A DNA stretch of 64,000 bases from Streptomyces sp. NBC_01481 (GTDB lineage: Bacteria > Actinomycetota > Actinomycetes > Streptomycetales > Streptomycetaceae): assembly GCF_026339995.1 (NCBI RefSeq), contig NZ_JAPEPT010000005.1:682001-746000 (forward strand), read 5' to 3'. Within the stretch, counting starts at the first letter, position 1. Each line of letters opens with the position of its first letter. A program made the translations under genes and the position numbers. Positions 16,872 to 26,973 of this stretch are shown here, piece after piece. A model generated the notes under the pieces. It did no database searches, had not been told where the DNA came from, and saw only the letters and a program-made list of their open reading frames with translations.

Positions 16872-19800
16872 ATGCCCACCAGCGAGCTCTTCCTGCGGGA
16901 TGTCATCGACATCAAGGAAGACGTCCATGCCGGCGATTTCAAGGTGGAGCTCTCCGGGGGCTTCACCGAGACTGACGCCCGCGTGGGAGAGTACGTCGTC
17001 ACGGATCAGCTCCAGGAGGCGTTCAAGCGGTCGCTCGGGCTGGTCGGTGCGGCTGTCAGGACCGGTAGCTCGCACGCTGCGTATCTCCACGGATCGTTCG
17101 GCGCCGGTAAGAGCCACTTCCTCACCGTCCTGCACGCGGTGCTCAACAATCACCCTGCGGCCCGCCGCAAGCCGCGCCTTCAGGAGGTCATCGCCCAGCA
17201 CGACGACTGGCTGCGGCAGAAGAAGTTCCTGATGGTGCCGTACCACCTCGTCGGCGCGGCAGACCTGGACTCGGCGCTGCTCGGCGGGTACGTCGCGACT
17301 GTACGGAAGTTGCACCCGGACCAGCCGACGCCCGCCGTGTACCGGGCGGACGCCGCCATCGCGGACGCGCGCAACCAGCGGGAATTCCTGGCCGACGACG
17401 GGAAGTTCGTCCAGTGGCTGGGGGCCGGGGGTGTCGCCGTCGCGCCGAGCGGTGCGGTGGTCGCGATCGACGACGACGAGGACCTCGACACCAGTGGGCT
17501 CGATGGCGCGGAGAACGCGCCCGCCCCGGGCGCCTGGACTCCCGCCGATCTCGACCGTGCCTTTGCAGCGCCCGCTGGCGACCCGCATCGTGATGCGCTG
17601 GTCTCTGCGCTGCTCTCCGGGCCCATGGCCTCGTACGCCACCGGAGCGCGCGGTGACAAGGACGCCTTCGTGCCGCTGGAGAACGGGCTCTCCGTCGTCT
17701 CCCGGCACGCCAAGTCGCTCGGCTACGACGGCATCGTGCTCTTCCTCGACGAGCTGATCCTGTGGCTGCAGGCGCACATGGGTGAGCAGGATTTCGTACG
17801 CGACCAGGTGCAGAAGCTGGTCAAGCTGATCGAGTCCGGGGACAGCGACCGGCCGGTGCCGATTATTTCCTTCATCTCGCGGCAGCGGGATCTGTCCCAG
17901 CTGATCGGCTCCGATGTCGCCGGCGCAGAGGTGCAGAACCTGGAGCAGCAGGTCGAGTACCTCGCGGGCCGTATCGATGTCGTCGATCTCGAGGACAGCA
18001 ACCTCATCGAGATCATCAAGCATCGTGTGCTTGCACCGAAGCCGGGCATGGAAGCCGCGCGGGAGACGGCGTTCGCCGCGGTCGAGTCGTCCAAGGACGA
18101 GGTACGGCAGGTGCTCCTGGACGCCCACGGGCGTACCGAAGCCAGCTGGGACGACTTCCGGGACCTCTATCCGCTCTCGCCCGCCTTCCTGAATGTGCTG
18201 GTGGAGCTGTCGGGTGCGCTGCAGCGTGAGCGCACCGGTCTCAAGCTGGTGGAAGAGACACTGCGGCGGCGCCGGGACGATCTGAAGCTCGGTGAGCTGA
18301 TCCCGCTAGGCGATCTGTGGGACGTCATCCTGGATGGCACGGGTGAGGCGTTCACCGCCCGGCTGCGCAAAGAGGCCGAGACCGCCAAGCGCTTCCACGA
18401 CCGGGTGGTGGCCCATCTCATCGAGAAGTACGGGTCCGCGGACAGTCCGCTCTTCAAGGGCGACGAGCGGCTGATCAAGACGCTGCTGCTCTCCGCGCTC
18501 GCACCGAACGTGCCCGCCCTGGCCCGGCTCACCGGTGAGCGGCTGGCCGCCTTGAACCACGGGTCCATCAAGGTACGGCTGGGGTCGGCCGGATCGGTGG
18601 CGGTCAAGCGGCTGAAGGAACTGCAGGGCGAATTCGGTGAGTTGCGCAGCGAAGGCAGCGCGGACCCCGTCTTCCATCTGCACTTGTCCGATCTTGACAT
18701 CGAGCCGCTCCTTGACGAGGTGAGCAGCGAGGACAACCTCGGCAAGCGCCGGCAGTGGGTCAAGGACCAGCTGTGGTCGGAGTTCGGGATCGGCGATGCC
18801 CAGGCGTTCGTGAGCGAGCGGGACGTCGTATGGCGGGGGACGAAGCGCACGGCCGAGTTCGTCTTCGGCAACGTCTGTGACCCTCATCTGCCCGACGAGC
18901 AGTTCAAGCCGCAGATGGGCGGGAACATCAGGTTCGTCCTCGACTACCCCTTTGACGACAAGCACTTCCCGAGCGATGACGTACGCCGCATCGAGAGGAT
19001 GAAGCAGGAGGGGAAGTATGCGCGCACCGTGATCTGGTTGCCCGACTTCTTCTCCGAGCAGAAGGCGAATCAGCTTGGACGACTGCTGAAGATCAACTAC
19101 TTGCTGGAGCGGGACCGGCTCGACGACCACACCGCCACCAAGTCGGCGGACGAACGGGTGCAGATTCGGCATCAGCTCAAGGCGCAGAGCGAGAATCTCA
19201 CCTCCCAATTGGCAGCCGTGCTGCAGCAGTTGTACGGAATCAGCAAGCCAGATCCGGGCAGTGTCGGCGCGGAGGTGCCGGACAATCAGCATGTGTGGTC
19301 GCTTGAGCCTGCCTACTCCAGGCCCAAGCCGCAGGCAGGGCTGAGCTTCGAGCAGAACCTCTACGCTCTGGCGGACGGGATGTTCGCGGCTCTGCATCCC
19401 AAGCACCCCGACTTCGACCCCGGTCTGACGCGGAAGGCCGTCACCGCACGGGAGTTGAAGACGGCGCTGGAGTGGATCGGGAAGGCGATGGTGGACGGGT
19501 CGCGACGGGTTGTCGTCGACGGGCATCACCTGGCCGTCGTCAAGAAGATTGTGCATCCGCTCGGGCTCGGGGAGGTGCACGACGGCCCGCTCAACCTCCT
19601 CAGCGACTGGCGCTTGAAGATCAATCAGAAGGCTGCTGACGCCAAGGCTGGCACGGAACTCTCTGTCGAGGACATCAGGCGCTGGATCGCAGATCTGGGC
19701 TTCACCGGGCTGGAGAAGAACATCACCAGCCTGATCATTGCGACCTATGCGCTGCTGGACGACCGGACGTGGGTCTACCAGACCTCGCCAGTACCTGCCC

Positions 19801-20771
19801 CCGAGCTGGAGCGGATCGGCAGTGGATACGGGCTGCGGGCGGTGGAGCTGCCCAGCGAGGAGGAGTTCACGGCCGCTCGAGTGCGTGCCGGGGCGGTTTT
19901 CGGTGTGTCTGCGCAGCCGGTGCTTTTCGCCCGGAACGTCGCGGCGCTCGAGTCCCAATGTCGTCGAGTCGTGGACGCGCACCAGCAGGCTGTGGGCGGG
20001 GTACGGCGCTCTCTGGAGAAGCACGCCGCCGATCTGGGGCTCGCCGGGGCGGAAGCGGACCGGATGCGGTCGATGCGGGCCGCCGCCGACCTGCTGGCCA
20101 GGCTTTCCAGCACCAAGGACGCGACCTCGCTCGTGAAGGAGCTGGCAGCTGCCTCCTACGACGTGACCGACCAGGAGCTGGGGGCGGCGATCAAGCAGGC
20201 GCCCGAGGTGCTGGACGCGCTCGACAACACCAACTGGTCGCTTCTGAAGAGCGTGCGCAGCTTTGCCGAGCGCGGCGACGGGGTGGGGGACAGAGCCGAG
20301 CGTTTGGTCGCCACACTGCGCGACACCGTCAACGACCACGAGCAGGCCAGGTCGCTCGTACCGGTGCTCAGCCGACTGCAGGACCAATCGGTCGCCCTGG
20401 TCACGGAGGCAGCCCGGCTCGCGAACATCGCCCACCCGACCCCGGAGCCGCCCGCGCCAGGACCGGACGACATCAGCCTGACCCGGCACGGCCGTCCCGT
20501 CGTGCAGTCCGGGGTGCCGCCGCAGCTGGACCTCGAGCAGGACGAGCCGGCCCGGCGCACGGTCACGCCATCTCCGGGGCCGACCGCCCCGCATGTCCTG
20601 GACACGCAGCAGCCCACTCGCGTCGAGTCCGCCCTGGCATCGGCCATCGCCGATGTCCAGGACGAAATCCGCTCGTACGTTGCTGCGCATCCCGGAGTAC
20701 GGATCGAGATCGCCTGGCGACCGGTGACCGCGGACGACAACGTGGTGAAGGACGAGGAGGCCGGCCACTGA
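16872..20771 (+). CDS. pglY: BREX-2 ATPase PglY
   Basis: The 1299-aa protein begins 'MPTSELFLRDVIDIKEDVHA'. A P-loop 'GSFGAGKSHFL' is near residue 75, and around residue 295 'DGIVLFLDELILWL' supplies a Walker B-like acidic pair. Length and motifs match PglY, the BrxC-like ATPase (DUF6079) of BREX type 2. It is the first gene of a tightly coupled operon, and its stop overlaps the pglZ start (TGATG). ATG 16872 is preferred over an in-frame ATG at 16842 because it yields the family's N-terminus; the ribosome site is only a weak GGGAACGAG. It is required for BREX phage resistance (family knowledge). Confidence 0.92.
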   Translation: MPTSELFLRDVIDIKEDVHAGDFKVELSGGFTETDARVGEYVVTDQLQEAFKRSLGLVGAAVRTGSSHAAYLHGSFGAGKSHFLTVLHAVLNNHPAARRKPRLQEVIAQHDDWLRQKKFLMVPYHLVGAADLDSALLGGYVATVRKLHPDQPTPAVYRADAAIADARNQREFLADDGKFVQWLGAGGVAVAPSGAVVAIDDDEDLDTSGLDGAENAPAPGAWTPADLDRAFAAPAGDPHRDALVSALLSGPMASYATGARGDKDAFVPLENGLSVVSRHAKSLGYDGIVLFLDELILWLQAHMGEQDFVRDQVQKLVKLIESGDSDRPVPIISFISRQRDLSQLIGSDVAGAEVQNLEQQVEYLAGRIDVVDLEDSNLIEIIKHRVLAPKPGMEAARETAFAAVESSKDEVRQVLLDAHGRTEASWDDFRDLYPLSPAFLNVLVELSGALQRERTGLKLVEETLRRRRDDLKLGELIPLGDLWDVILDGTGEAFTARLRKEAETAKRFHDRVVAHLIEKYGSADSPLFKGDERLIKTLLLSALAPNVPALARLTGERLAALNHGSIKVRLGSAGSVAVKRLKELQGEFGELRSEGSADPVFHLHLSDLDIEPLLDEVSSEDNLGKRRQWVKDQLWSEFGIGDAQAFVSERDVVWRGTKRTAEFVFGNVCDPHLPDEQFKPQMGGNIRFVLDYPFDDKHFPSDDVRRIERMKQEGKYARTVIWLPDFFSEQKANQLGRLLKINYLLERDRLDDHTATKSADERVQIRHQLKAQSENLTSQLAAVLQQLYGISKPDPGSVGAEVPDNQHVWSLEPAYSRPKPQAGLSFEQNLYALADGMFAALHPKHPDFDPGLTRKAVTARELKTALEWIGKAMVDGSRRVVVDGHHLAVVKKIVHPLGLGEVHDGPLNLLSDWRLKINQKAADAKAGTELSVEDIRRWIADLGFTGLEKNITSLIIATYALLDDRTWVYQTSPVPAPELERIGSGYGLRAVELPSEEEFTAARVRAGAVFGVSAQPVLFARNVAALESQCRRVVDAHQQAVGGVRRSLEKHAADLGLAGAEADRMRSMRAAADLLARLSSTKDATSLVKELAAASYDVTDQELGAAIKQAPEVLDALDNTNWSLLKSVRSFAERGDGVGDRAERLVATLRDTVNDHEQARSLVPVLSRLQDQSVALVTEAARLANIAHPTPEPPAPGPDDISLTRHGRPVVQSGVPPQLDLEQDEPARRTVTPSPGPTAPHVLDTQQPTRVESALASAIADVQDEIRSYVAAHPGVRIEIAWRPVTADDNVVKDEEAGH

Positions 20772-23515
20772 TGACCACTGCCGTGCCGCAGGTCAACCGT
20801 CTCACCATCGAGGCGCTGCTCGACACGTACGCTGCGGGGCTGCGCGACCGGCGGCTGATGCTGGTCCACGGCCGGTACCCGGCCACCGCTGCCGAAGTGT
20901 TCACCGCGAAGATCGGCGGGGAGCCGCGGCGCGTCCACGTCACCGACCAGACGTCCGTGCTCGGCATCGTGGACGCCTGGCAGCAGCACCTCGCCGACGA
21001 GGCACGCGAGGGCGATGTCCTGGTCGTGACCACCGGCATCGGCGACGAGCAGCTCGGCTGGGATGTGCGTGGGCATGCCGTGAAACGGCGCATGCTCACG
21101 GTCGAGAACGCCGAGATCGTGAAGCAGCGCTTCGGGGCCAAGGAACTCGACCCACGGATGTACCGGGAGACCTGGCTGCTCGAGGCGCTCCTGGACGCCG
21201 AGCCGCACGACGGCGGCTGGCAGCGCACCGGCTCCGTACTCACCCGGGACTCGGCCATGCGAGCACTCCTTGTCGCGCGGCTGGGCCTCGCACGGACCGG
21301 GACGCGCGAGAGGTCGGCGGACGTCGCCATCGACGCTGACACCCTGCTCGCCTGGTCGCGTTCGCCGGCCGGACCAGCCCGCTTCATCGAGCTGGCTGCC
21401 CAGGAGCGTGACGAACTCAAGCACTGGCTGGGTGAGACGGCGGGCGCGGCCGTGCCCGTACTGATGTCGCTGGTCGAGGCCGGACGCGGAAACGACGCCA
21501 TGGCGCGCGGACTGCTCGGCTCGGCTATGGCCGATCCGGCGACTGGTCCGGACACGGTGCTCGCCGTTGGCGGACTCTTCGGCCAGGTACGCCGAGCCGA
21601 CGTGCTGGCATTCAGTGACGTCGTGGCCGGCACGCTCACCCGCTGGATCGGCGAGGCGCAGCAGAACGACACCGCCAGGCAGCGGGTGTTCTCCGTCATA
21701 GACCGGGCGGATCGGCTAGCTGCCCAAGCGGGGCTGACAGACGCGCTTCGTACGAGCCGTTTCCTGTTGTCGAGCTTTACTGCTCAACTGCGTGATGTGA
21801 CAGCCGAGGTGGGGTGCTCGCCCGACAAGGCCGAGGTGGCGCTGGCCGAATTGCGCGGCCACGCTCTGGCCGCACTGCATGGTGACCGGATCGCTGTCGC
21901 CGCGATGGCCGTTCGCGTCGCGCGCTGGTTGGCGACACCGCAGCCTCAGGTGGAATCGGTGGCGTCCGGGGTCCGTGCTCATCTGGCCGAGTGGGGCTGG
22001 GTGGACCGGGCGCTGAATGTGCTGTGGTCGGGCGATCCGGTCGGCGATCCTGTGGCCGACCAGGCCTACCGGGCGCTGCACGAAGCCGCGCGAGCGCGCA
22101 GGGACCTTCTCGACGAGCAGTTCGCGGTACGGCTGGCGGCGTGGACCCGTTCAGCGGCAGCGCAGAACCCGGGCGGCTGTCTGCTGGTGGAGAACGTGCT
22201 GACCGAGGTCGCGGTTGAGTTGGACAGCGACGCGGCGGCCCCCCTGATTCTGCTCCTCGATGGCATGAGCAGTGCGGCGGCCGTACAGATCGGCGAAGAG
22301 GCCGAACGCGAAGGCTGGATCGAGGCTGTACGCAAGCCGCCTGGCGGGATGCAAGCACAGCGGCTGGCCGCCGTATCCATGCTGCCCTCGGTGACCAGGA
22401 TCAGTCGAGCCTCGCTGCTCACCGGTGGGGCGGTCATGGGGGGGCAGTCCACCGAAGCTGCGGGCTTCGCCGAGTACTGGAAGCAGCGCAGAGGCGAGGG
22501 AGTGCTGTTCCACAAGGCATCGATCGGCGGACCCTCCGGACACAGGCTCACGGAGGAGCTGGTCACGGCACTCGCTTCGCATGCCGTGGTCGGAGTCGTG
22601 CTCAATACCATCGACGACGCGCTGGACCACGGGCAGCAGGGCGAACGTACCCAGTGGCGGATCAAGGACGTCTCCTTCCTGCGTGAACTCCTCGCTGCGG
22701 CCAAGGGATACGGACGCCCGGTGCTGTTGGTTGCCGATCACGGGCATGTTCTGGAACGCGGTGTGAACAGCGGGCCGACCCGGGCCACCGGGGCGGAGTC
22801 CTCCCGCTGGCGCACGGGCGCCGCGAGCGATGGGGAGATCGAGCTGTCCGGGCCCCGTGTGCTCGAAGGAGGCGGGATGATCACCGCTCCATGGCGGGAA
22901 GACATCCGTTACACGCCCCGCAAGGCCGGCTACCACGGCGGTGCGTCACTGGCCGAAGTGACGGTGCCCCTACTGGTGCTGCTCCCTGAACTGGACTCGC
23001 TGCCGAAGGAGTGGCAGGTGCTCCCGCGGGAGCTTGCTACGCCTTCGTGGTGGGCAGAGCCCCGGGCCATGGAAGCAGGGGCGACCGAGACGGGAATCTC
23101 TGAGCCCGCAATCAAGGCCAAGCCCTCCCGAAAGCGACCCCAGCCGGTAGGCGAAGGGCTCTTCGCCGAGACCGAAGTCGCGCAGGAACCTGCCACGCTC
23201 GGCTCCAAGGTGGTCGCCAGCAATGTGTACCTCGCGCAGAAGGAGTACGTACGCAGGGCGCCCGAGGCGAAGGTCGTTGCCTCCGTCATCGATGCGCTTG
23301 CCGAAGCGGGCGAGACCATGTCGCCCGCGGCCCTCGCAGCTGCCATCTCGGCGACCGGACGAGTCAAGCGCAACATCGACGGCTTCATTGCCACGCTGCA
23401 GCGACTGCTGAATGTCGAGGGCTATCCCGTGCTCGGTTTCATCGACTCCGGGCATACCGTCAAGCTCGATGTGCGACTCCTGCGTGCACAGTTCCAACTG
23501 GAGAAGTCCGCATGA
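20771..23515 (+). CDS. pglZ: BREX-2 phosphatase-superfamily protein PglZ
   Basis: The 914-aa protein overlaps pglY by one base. The C-terminal half carries alkaline-phosphatase-superfamily motifs: 'LILLLDGMSSAAA' near residue 495, with the nucleophile/metal region, 'SVTRISRASLLTGG' near 545 and 'RPVLLVADHGHVLE' near 655 with metal-binding Asp-His. This architecture defines PglZ, the hallmark gene of all BREX systems. It lies between pglY and brxD; the 4-nt ATGA overlap with brxD indicates co-translation. It looks complete. Confidence 0.93.
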   Translation: MTTAVPQVNRLTIEALLDTYAAGLRDRRLMLVHGRYPATAAEVFTAKIGGEPRRVHVTDQTSVLGIVDAWQQHLADEAREGDVLVVTTGIGDEQLGWDVRGHAVKRRMLTVENAEIVKQRFGAKELDPRMYRETWLLEALLDAEPHDGGWQRTGSVLTRDSAMRALLVARLGLARTGTRERSADVAIDADTLLAWSRSPAGPARFIELAAQERDELKHWLGETAGAAVPVLMSLVEAGRGNDAMARGLLGSAMADPATGPDTVLAVGGLFGQVRRADVLAFSDVVAGTLTRWIGEAQQNDTARQRVFSVIDRADRLAAQAGLTDALRTSRFLLSSFTAQLRDVTAEVGCSPDKAEVALAELRGHALAALHGDRIAVAAMAVRVARWLATPQPQVESVASGVRAHLAEWGWVDRALNVLWSGDPVGDPVADQAYRALHEAARARRDLLDEQFAVRLAAWTRSAAAQNPGGCLLVENVLTEVAVELDSDAAAPLILLLDGMSSAAAVQIGEEAEREGWIEAVRKPPGGMQAQRLAAVSMLPSVTRISRASLLTGGAVMGGQSTEAAGFAEYWKQRRGEGVLFHKASIGGPSGHRLTEELVTALASHAVVGVVLNTIDDALDHGQQGERTQWRIKDVSFLRELLAAAKGYGRPVLLVADHGHVLERGVNSGPTRATGAESSRWRTGAASDGEIELSGPRVLEGGGMITAPWREDIRYTPRKAGYHGGASLAEVTVPLLVLLPELDSLPKEWQVLPRELATPSWWAEPRAMEAGATETGISEPAIKAKPSRKRPQPVGEGLFAETEVAQEPATLGSKVVASNVYLAQKEYVRRAPEAKVVASVIDALAEAGETMSPAALAAAISATGRVKRNIDGFIATLQRLLNVEGYPVLGFIDSGHTVKLDVRLLRAQFQLEKSA

Positions 23516-24840
23516 CCATGTCCTCCGAGGTCAGTGCCGTACGCCGCCGAGAAGTCGTCGACGCGCTGCGGCGCGGCACGGTGCCACAGTCCGGACTCGA
23601 CCTCTTCGCGGTCGGACTGGACAAGTTCACGGAGGCCCTCGACGACGACCTCGTAACCGTCGCACGCGGCGGGGCCGCCTTTCACGCGATCCGAGGTGAG
23701 TACGGCTCAGGCAAGACCTTCTTCGCCCGCTGGCTGGCCGAGCGGGCCAAGCGGGCGGGCCTTGCTTCCGCAGAAGTGCAGATCTCCGAGACCCAGACAC
23801 CGCTGCACCGCCTGGAAACGGTCTACCGACGGCTCATCGAGCAGCTGACGACCGCCACTCATCAGCCGAGTGCCCTGCGCGCCATCGTCGATTCCTGGTT
23901 CTACACCCTGGAGGAGGAAGTCCTCGACGCGGGAGACGTGGACGAGGACGACACCGAAGAGCTGGCGAAAGCCGTCGACGAACTGATGGAACGCAGGCTT
24001 GCAGATGTCGCCCGGACGACACCTGCCTTCTCGGCAGCCCTGCGCGGCTACCGACAGGCGCTCGCCGCAGGAGACGGTGCCACCGCCGAGGCTCTGATTG
24101 CCTGGCTGGGAGGACAGAAGTCGGTCGCTGCCTCCGCAAGGCGCTCCGCCGGCGTACGCGGCGACCTGGATCACTTCGCCGCACTCGGCTTCCTGCAAGG
24201 GCTGCTGACCGTGCTGCGGGACTGCGGCCATCCCGGACTGTTGCTCGTACTGGATGAGACCGAGACTCTGCAGCGGGTGCGCGGCGACGTGCGGGAGAAA
24301 GGGCTCAACGCGCTGCGGCAGCTCCTCGATGAGATCGATGCCGGACGCTTTCCTGGGCTCTTCCTCGTCATCACGGGTACGCCCGCTTTCTACGACGGGC
24401 AGCAGGGCGTACAACGGCTGCCACCACTTGCTCAGCGGTTGTCGACCGACTTCACGACCGATCCACGTTTCGACTCGCCGAGAGCAGTGCAACTGAGGCT
24501 TGCAGGCTTCGACTTGCAGCTACTCGGCGAACTTGGACGCAGTGTGCGCGACCTGTACGCCGGCGCGGCCAAGCACCCGGACCGGATCACAGGGCGGGCG
24601 GACGACGCATACATCGGAGAACTCGCCACCGCGGTCACCGGCGGGCTGGGCGGGAAGGTGGGCATCGCGCCCCGGCTGTTCCTGCGCAAGCTCGTTGCTG
24701 ACGTCCTCGACCGTGTCGACGAGTTCGACGACTTCGATCCGCGGCAGCACTATGCACTCACTGTCTCCAGCGCGGAACTGAACGAAGTCGAGCGCAATGC
24801 GGCGGCGAGCGCCGACGAGATCGAGCTGGACCTGCCGTGA
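23512..24840 (+). CDS. brxD: BREX ATP-binding protein BrxD
   Basis: The 442-aa ATPase starts 'MTMSSEVSAVRRREVVDALR' and has a P-loop 'GEYGSGKTFFARWL' near residue 62. It has a Walker B-type 'LLLVLDETETLQRVR' near 245 and a sensor-like 'LFLVITGTPAFYDG'. This matches BrxD, the ORC/AAA-like protein conserved downstream of pglZ in BREX-2 and other BREX types. Both borders overlap neighbours by 4 nt, so it is translated as part of the operon. Its exact biochemical role is not established. Confidence 0.9.
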   Translation: MTMSSEVSAVRRREVVDALRRGTVPQSGLDLFAVGLDKFTEALDDDLVTVARGGAAFHAIRGEYGSGKTFFARWLAERAKRAGLASAEVQISETQTPLHRLETVYRRLIEQLTTATHQPSALRAIVDSWFYTLEEEVLDAGDVDEDDTEELAKAVDELMERRLADVARTTPAFSAALRGYRQALAAGDGATAEALIAWLGGQKSVAASARRSAGVRGDLDHFAALGFLQGLLTVLRDCGHPGLLLVLDETETLQRVRGDVREKGLNALRQLLDEIDAGRFPGLFLVITGTPAFYDGQQGVQRLPPLAQRLSTDFTTDPRFDSPRAVQLRLAGFDLQLLGELGRSVRDLYAGAAKHPDRITGRADDAYIGELATAVTGGLGGKVGIAPRLFLRKLVADVLDRVDEFDDFDPRQHYALTVSSAELNEVERNAAASADEIELDLP

Positions 24841-26960
24841 GCGGTATCGACGACCTAGACCCGGTGCTTCTCCACCACATCGTCAACACGCTGGGCTGGC
24901 CAGGGCTGCGGCCGCTGCAGGAAGAAGCGATCGCCCCACTGCTCGCGGGTGAGGACGCGGTACTGCTGGCGCCGACGGCCGGCGGAAAGACAGAGGCGGC
25001 TTCGTTCCCGCTGCTGTCGAAAATGGCGGCGGAGCGCTGGAGCGGTACCTCGGTGCTGTACGTGTGCCCGCTCAAGGCGCTGCTCAACAACTTGCTTCCC
25101 AGGCTGGAGACGTACACGGCGTGGCTCGGGCGCAGCGCTGCCCTGTGGCACGGCGACGTCAATGCTTCGGGGCGCAAGAAGATCCTTATAGGGCGGCCCG
25201 ACGTACTCCTGACCACGCCTGAGTCGCTGGAAGCAATGCTGGTCAGCTCGAATGTCGACCATCGTGCCTTCTTCGGCGGGGTGCAGGCCATCGTTGTGGA
25301 CGAGGTACATGCCTTCGCCGGCGATGACCGCGGCTGGCATCTGCTGGCCGTACTCGAGAGGGTGCAGAAGGTCGTGGGACATCCCGTACAGCGGGTGGGG
25401 CTGTCGGCGACGGTGGGGAATCCGGAGCATCTGCTCCAATGGCTGCAGGGCTCGGGCGCAGGGAAGCGGCCTGCGCGGGTTGTCGCCCCGCACCTTGCGC
25501 AGCCGCAGCTCGAACAAGGGGCCACTCCGCCCGGAGACATCCAGCTCGACTATGTGGGCTCGGTCGACAATGCGGCACATGTGATCGCCGCTCTTCACCG
25601 TGGAGAAAAGCGGCTCGTCTTCTGTGAATCGCGTCGGCTCGTCGAGGAGTTGGGTGAGAAGCTGCGTGCCAAGGGTGTGACGACCTTTCTGTCGCATGCC
25701 TCTCTTGCCGTCGACGAGCGCAGGAGGGCGGAAGAGGCGTTCGCAGAGGCACGCGATTGTGTCATCGTCTCGACCAGCACGCTGGAACTCGGAATCGACG
25801 TGGGAGACCTGGACAGGGTCATCCAGCTCGATGCTCCTGCCACCGTTGCCTCCTTCCTCCAGCGGCTCGGACGCACCGGACGCCGCGCCGGAGCCGCCCG
25901 TAACTGCCTCTTCCTGGCGCTTAGTGAGGATGGGCTGCTGGCCGCGGCCGCATTGCTGCTGCAGTGGTCCCGTGGCTGGGTCGAGCCGGTGGTGGCGCCT
26001 CCCGAGCCGCGACACATCGTCGCTCAGCAGGTGCTCGCACTGTGTCTGCAGGAGAACCAGGTCGGTGACCACCTTTGGCAGGAGTGGTGGGCCGGCCTCG
26101 GTCCCTTCGCACAGCCCGCCGAACCCATCGTGCGGTACTTGGTGGAGGAGGGGTATCTCGACCATGACGGCGGAATGCTGTTCATCGGCCCCGAGGCCGA
26201 ACGGCGCTTTGGGCACCGGCATTTCATGAACCTCACCGCGGTGTTCACGGTCGCACCCGAATTCACCGTGCTCCACGGGCTGACCGAGATCGGCAAGACG
26301 GACCCCAGCCTGCTGACGGAGGAAGTGGATGGGCCGCGTCGGCTGCTGCTCGCGGGCCGCAGCTGGCAGGTCACTTACATCGACTGGCGTCGGCGACGGT
26401 GCTTCGTTGAGCCGGTTGACGGGGGAGGCAAGGCGAAGTGGGGCGGCCTGGGATTCGTCCGCGCCACGTCCTACGAGCTGACACGGGCAGCACGTGAGGT
26501 GCTGCTGGGTACAGACCCGCAGGTCAAGCTCACGGGGCGGGCGGTCGGCTGCCTGGCGGAAGCCCGTGAGCGGTTCATGGAGGGCGTGCACCCCGGGGGC
26601 ACTGTCATTCTGCGCCGCCCTGACAACGACCTGCGCTGGTGGACGTGGGCCGGTCACCGCGCCAACGCCACCCTTGCAGCGACACTGGCGAGCGCGGTCG
26701 ACCCGGGGCAGCGCATCAACGACTGCTGGATCCGGCTGCGCGAAGACCTGACGCCCCAACTGTGGAAGCAGATCGTGCATGACGCAGCGGAACGGCTGTG
26801 CCTGCCCGCCGTACACGAACACGCTCTGAAAGGTTTGAAGTTCAGCACCGCGCTGCCTCCTCGGCTGGCGGAAGCCACTCTCGCAGCGCGCCTGGCCGAC
26901 CTGGAGGGCGCGGCCGCGGTCCTGGGAGAACCTGTCCGATTCGTGGGGCAGGTTGACTGA
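24837..26960 (+). CDS. brxHI: BREX helicase BrxHI
   Basis: The 707-aa Lhr-like DEAD/DEAH helicase has Q-like motif 'LGWPGLRPLQEEAI', motif I 'APTAGGKTEAASF' near residue 45, motif II 'VVDEVHAF' near 155, motif III 'GLSATVGNP' and motif VI 'QRLGRTGRRAG'. It closes the pglY-pglZ-brxD-brxHI operon; its GTG start overlaps the brxD stop. The helicase probably remodels or unwinds DNA during BREX activity (inferred from the family). The start is fixed by the overlap and by the absence of alternatives upstream. Confidence 0.92.
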   Translation: MSGIDDLDPVLLHHIVNTLGWPGLRPLQEEAIAPLLAGEDAVLLAPTAGGKTEAASFPLLSKMAAERWSGTSVLYVCPLKALLNNLLPRLETYTAWLGRSAALWHGDVNASGRKKILIGRPDVLLTTPESLEAMLVSSNVDHRAFFGGVQAIVVDEVHAFAGDDRGWHLLAVLERVQKVVGHPVQRVGLSATVGNPEHLLQWLQGSGAGKRPARVVAPHLAQPQLEQGATPPGDIQLDYVGSVDNAAHVIAALHRGEKRLVFCESRRLVEELGEKLRAKGVTTFLSHASLAVDERRRAEEAFAEARDCVIVSTSTLELGIDVGDLDRVIQLDAPATVASFLQRLGRTGRRAGAARNCLFLALSEDGLLAAAALLLQWSRGWVEPVVAPPEPRHIVAQQVLALCLQENQVGDHLWQEWWAGLGPFAQPAEPIVRYLVEEGYLDHDGGMLFIGPEAERRFGHRHFMNLTAVFTVAPEFTVLHGLTEIGKTDPSLLTEEVDGPRRLLLAGRSWQVTYIDWRRRRCFVEPVDGGGKAKWGGLGFVRATSYELTRAAREVLLGTDPQVKLTGRAVGCLAEARERFMEGVHPGGTVILRRPDNDLRWWTWAGHRANATLAATLASAVDPGQRINDCWIRLREDLTPQLWKQIVHDAAERLCLPAVHEHALKGLKFSTALPPRLAEATLAARLADLEGAAAVLGEPVRFVGQVD

Positions 26961-26973
26961 CGTACCAATGCAG

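Noticed and set aside
18306..20768. 820-aa minus-strand open frame opposite pglY
   Set aside because: Shadow of a high-GC gene; no motif and no ribosome site.
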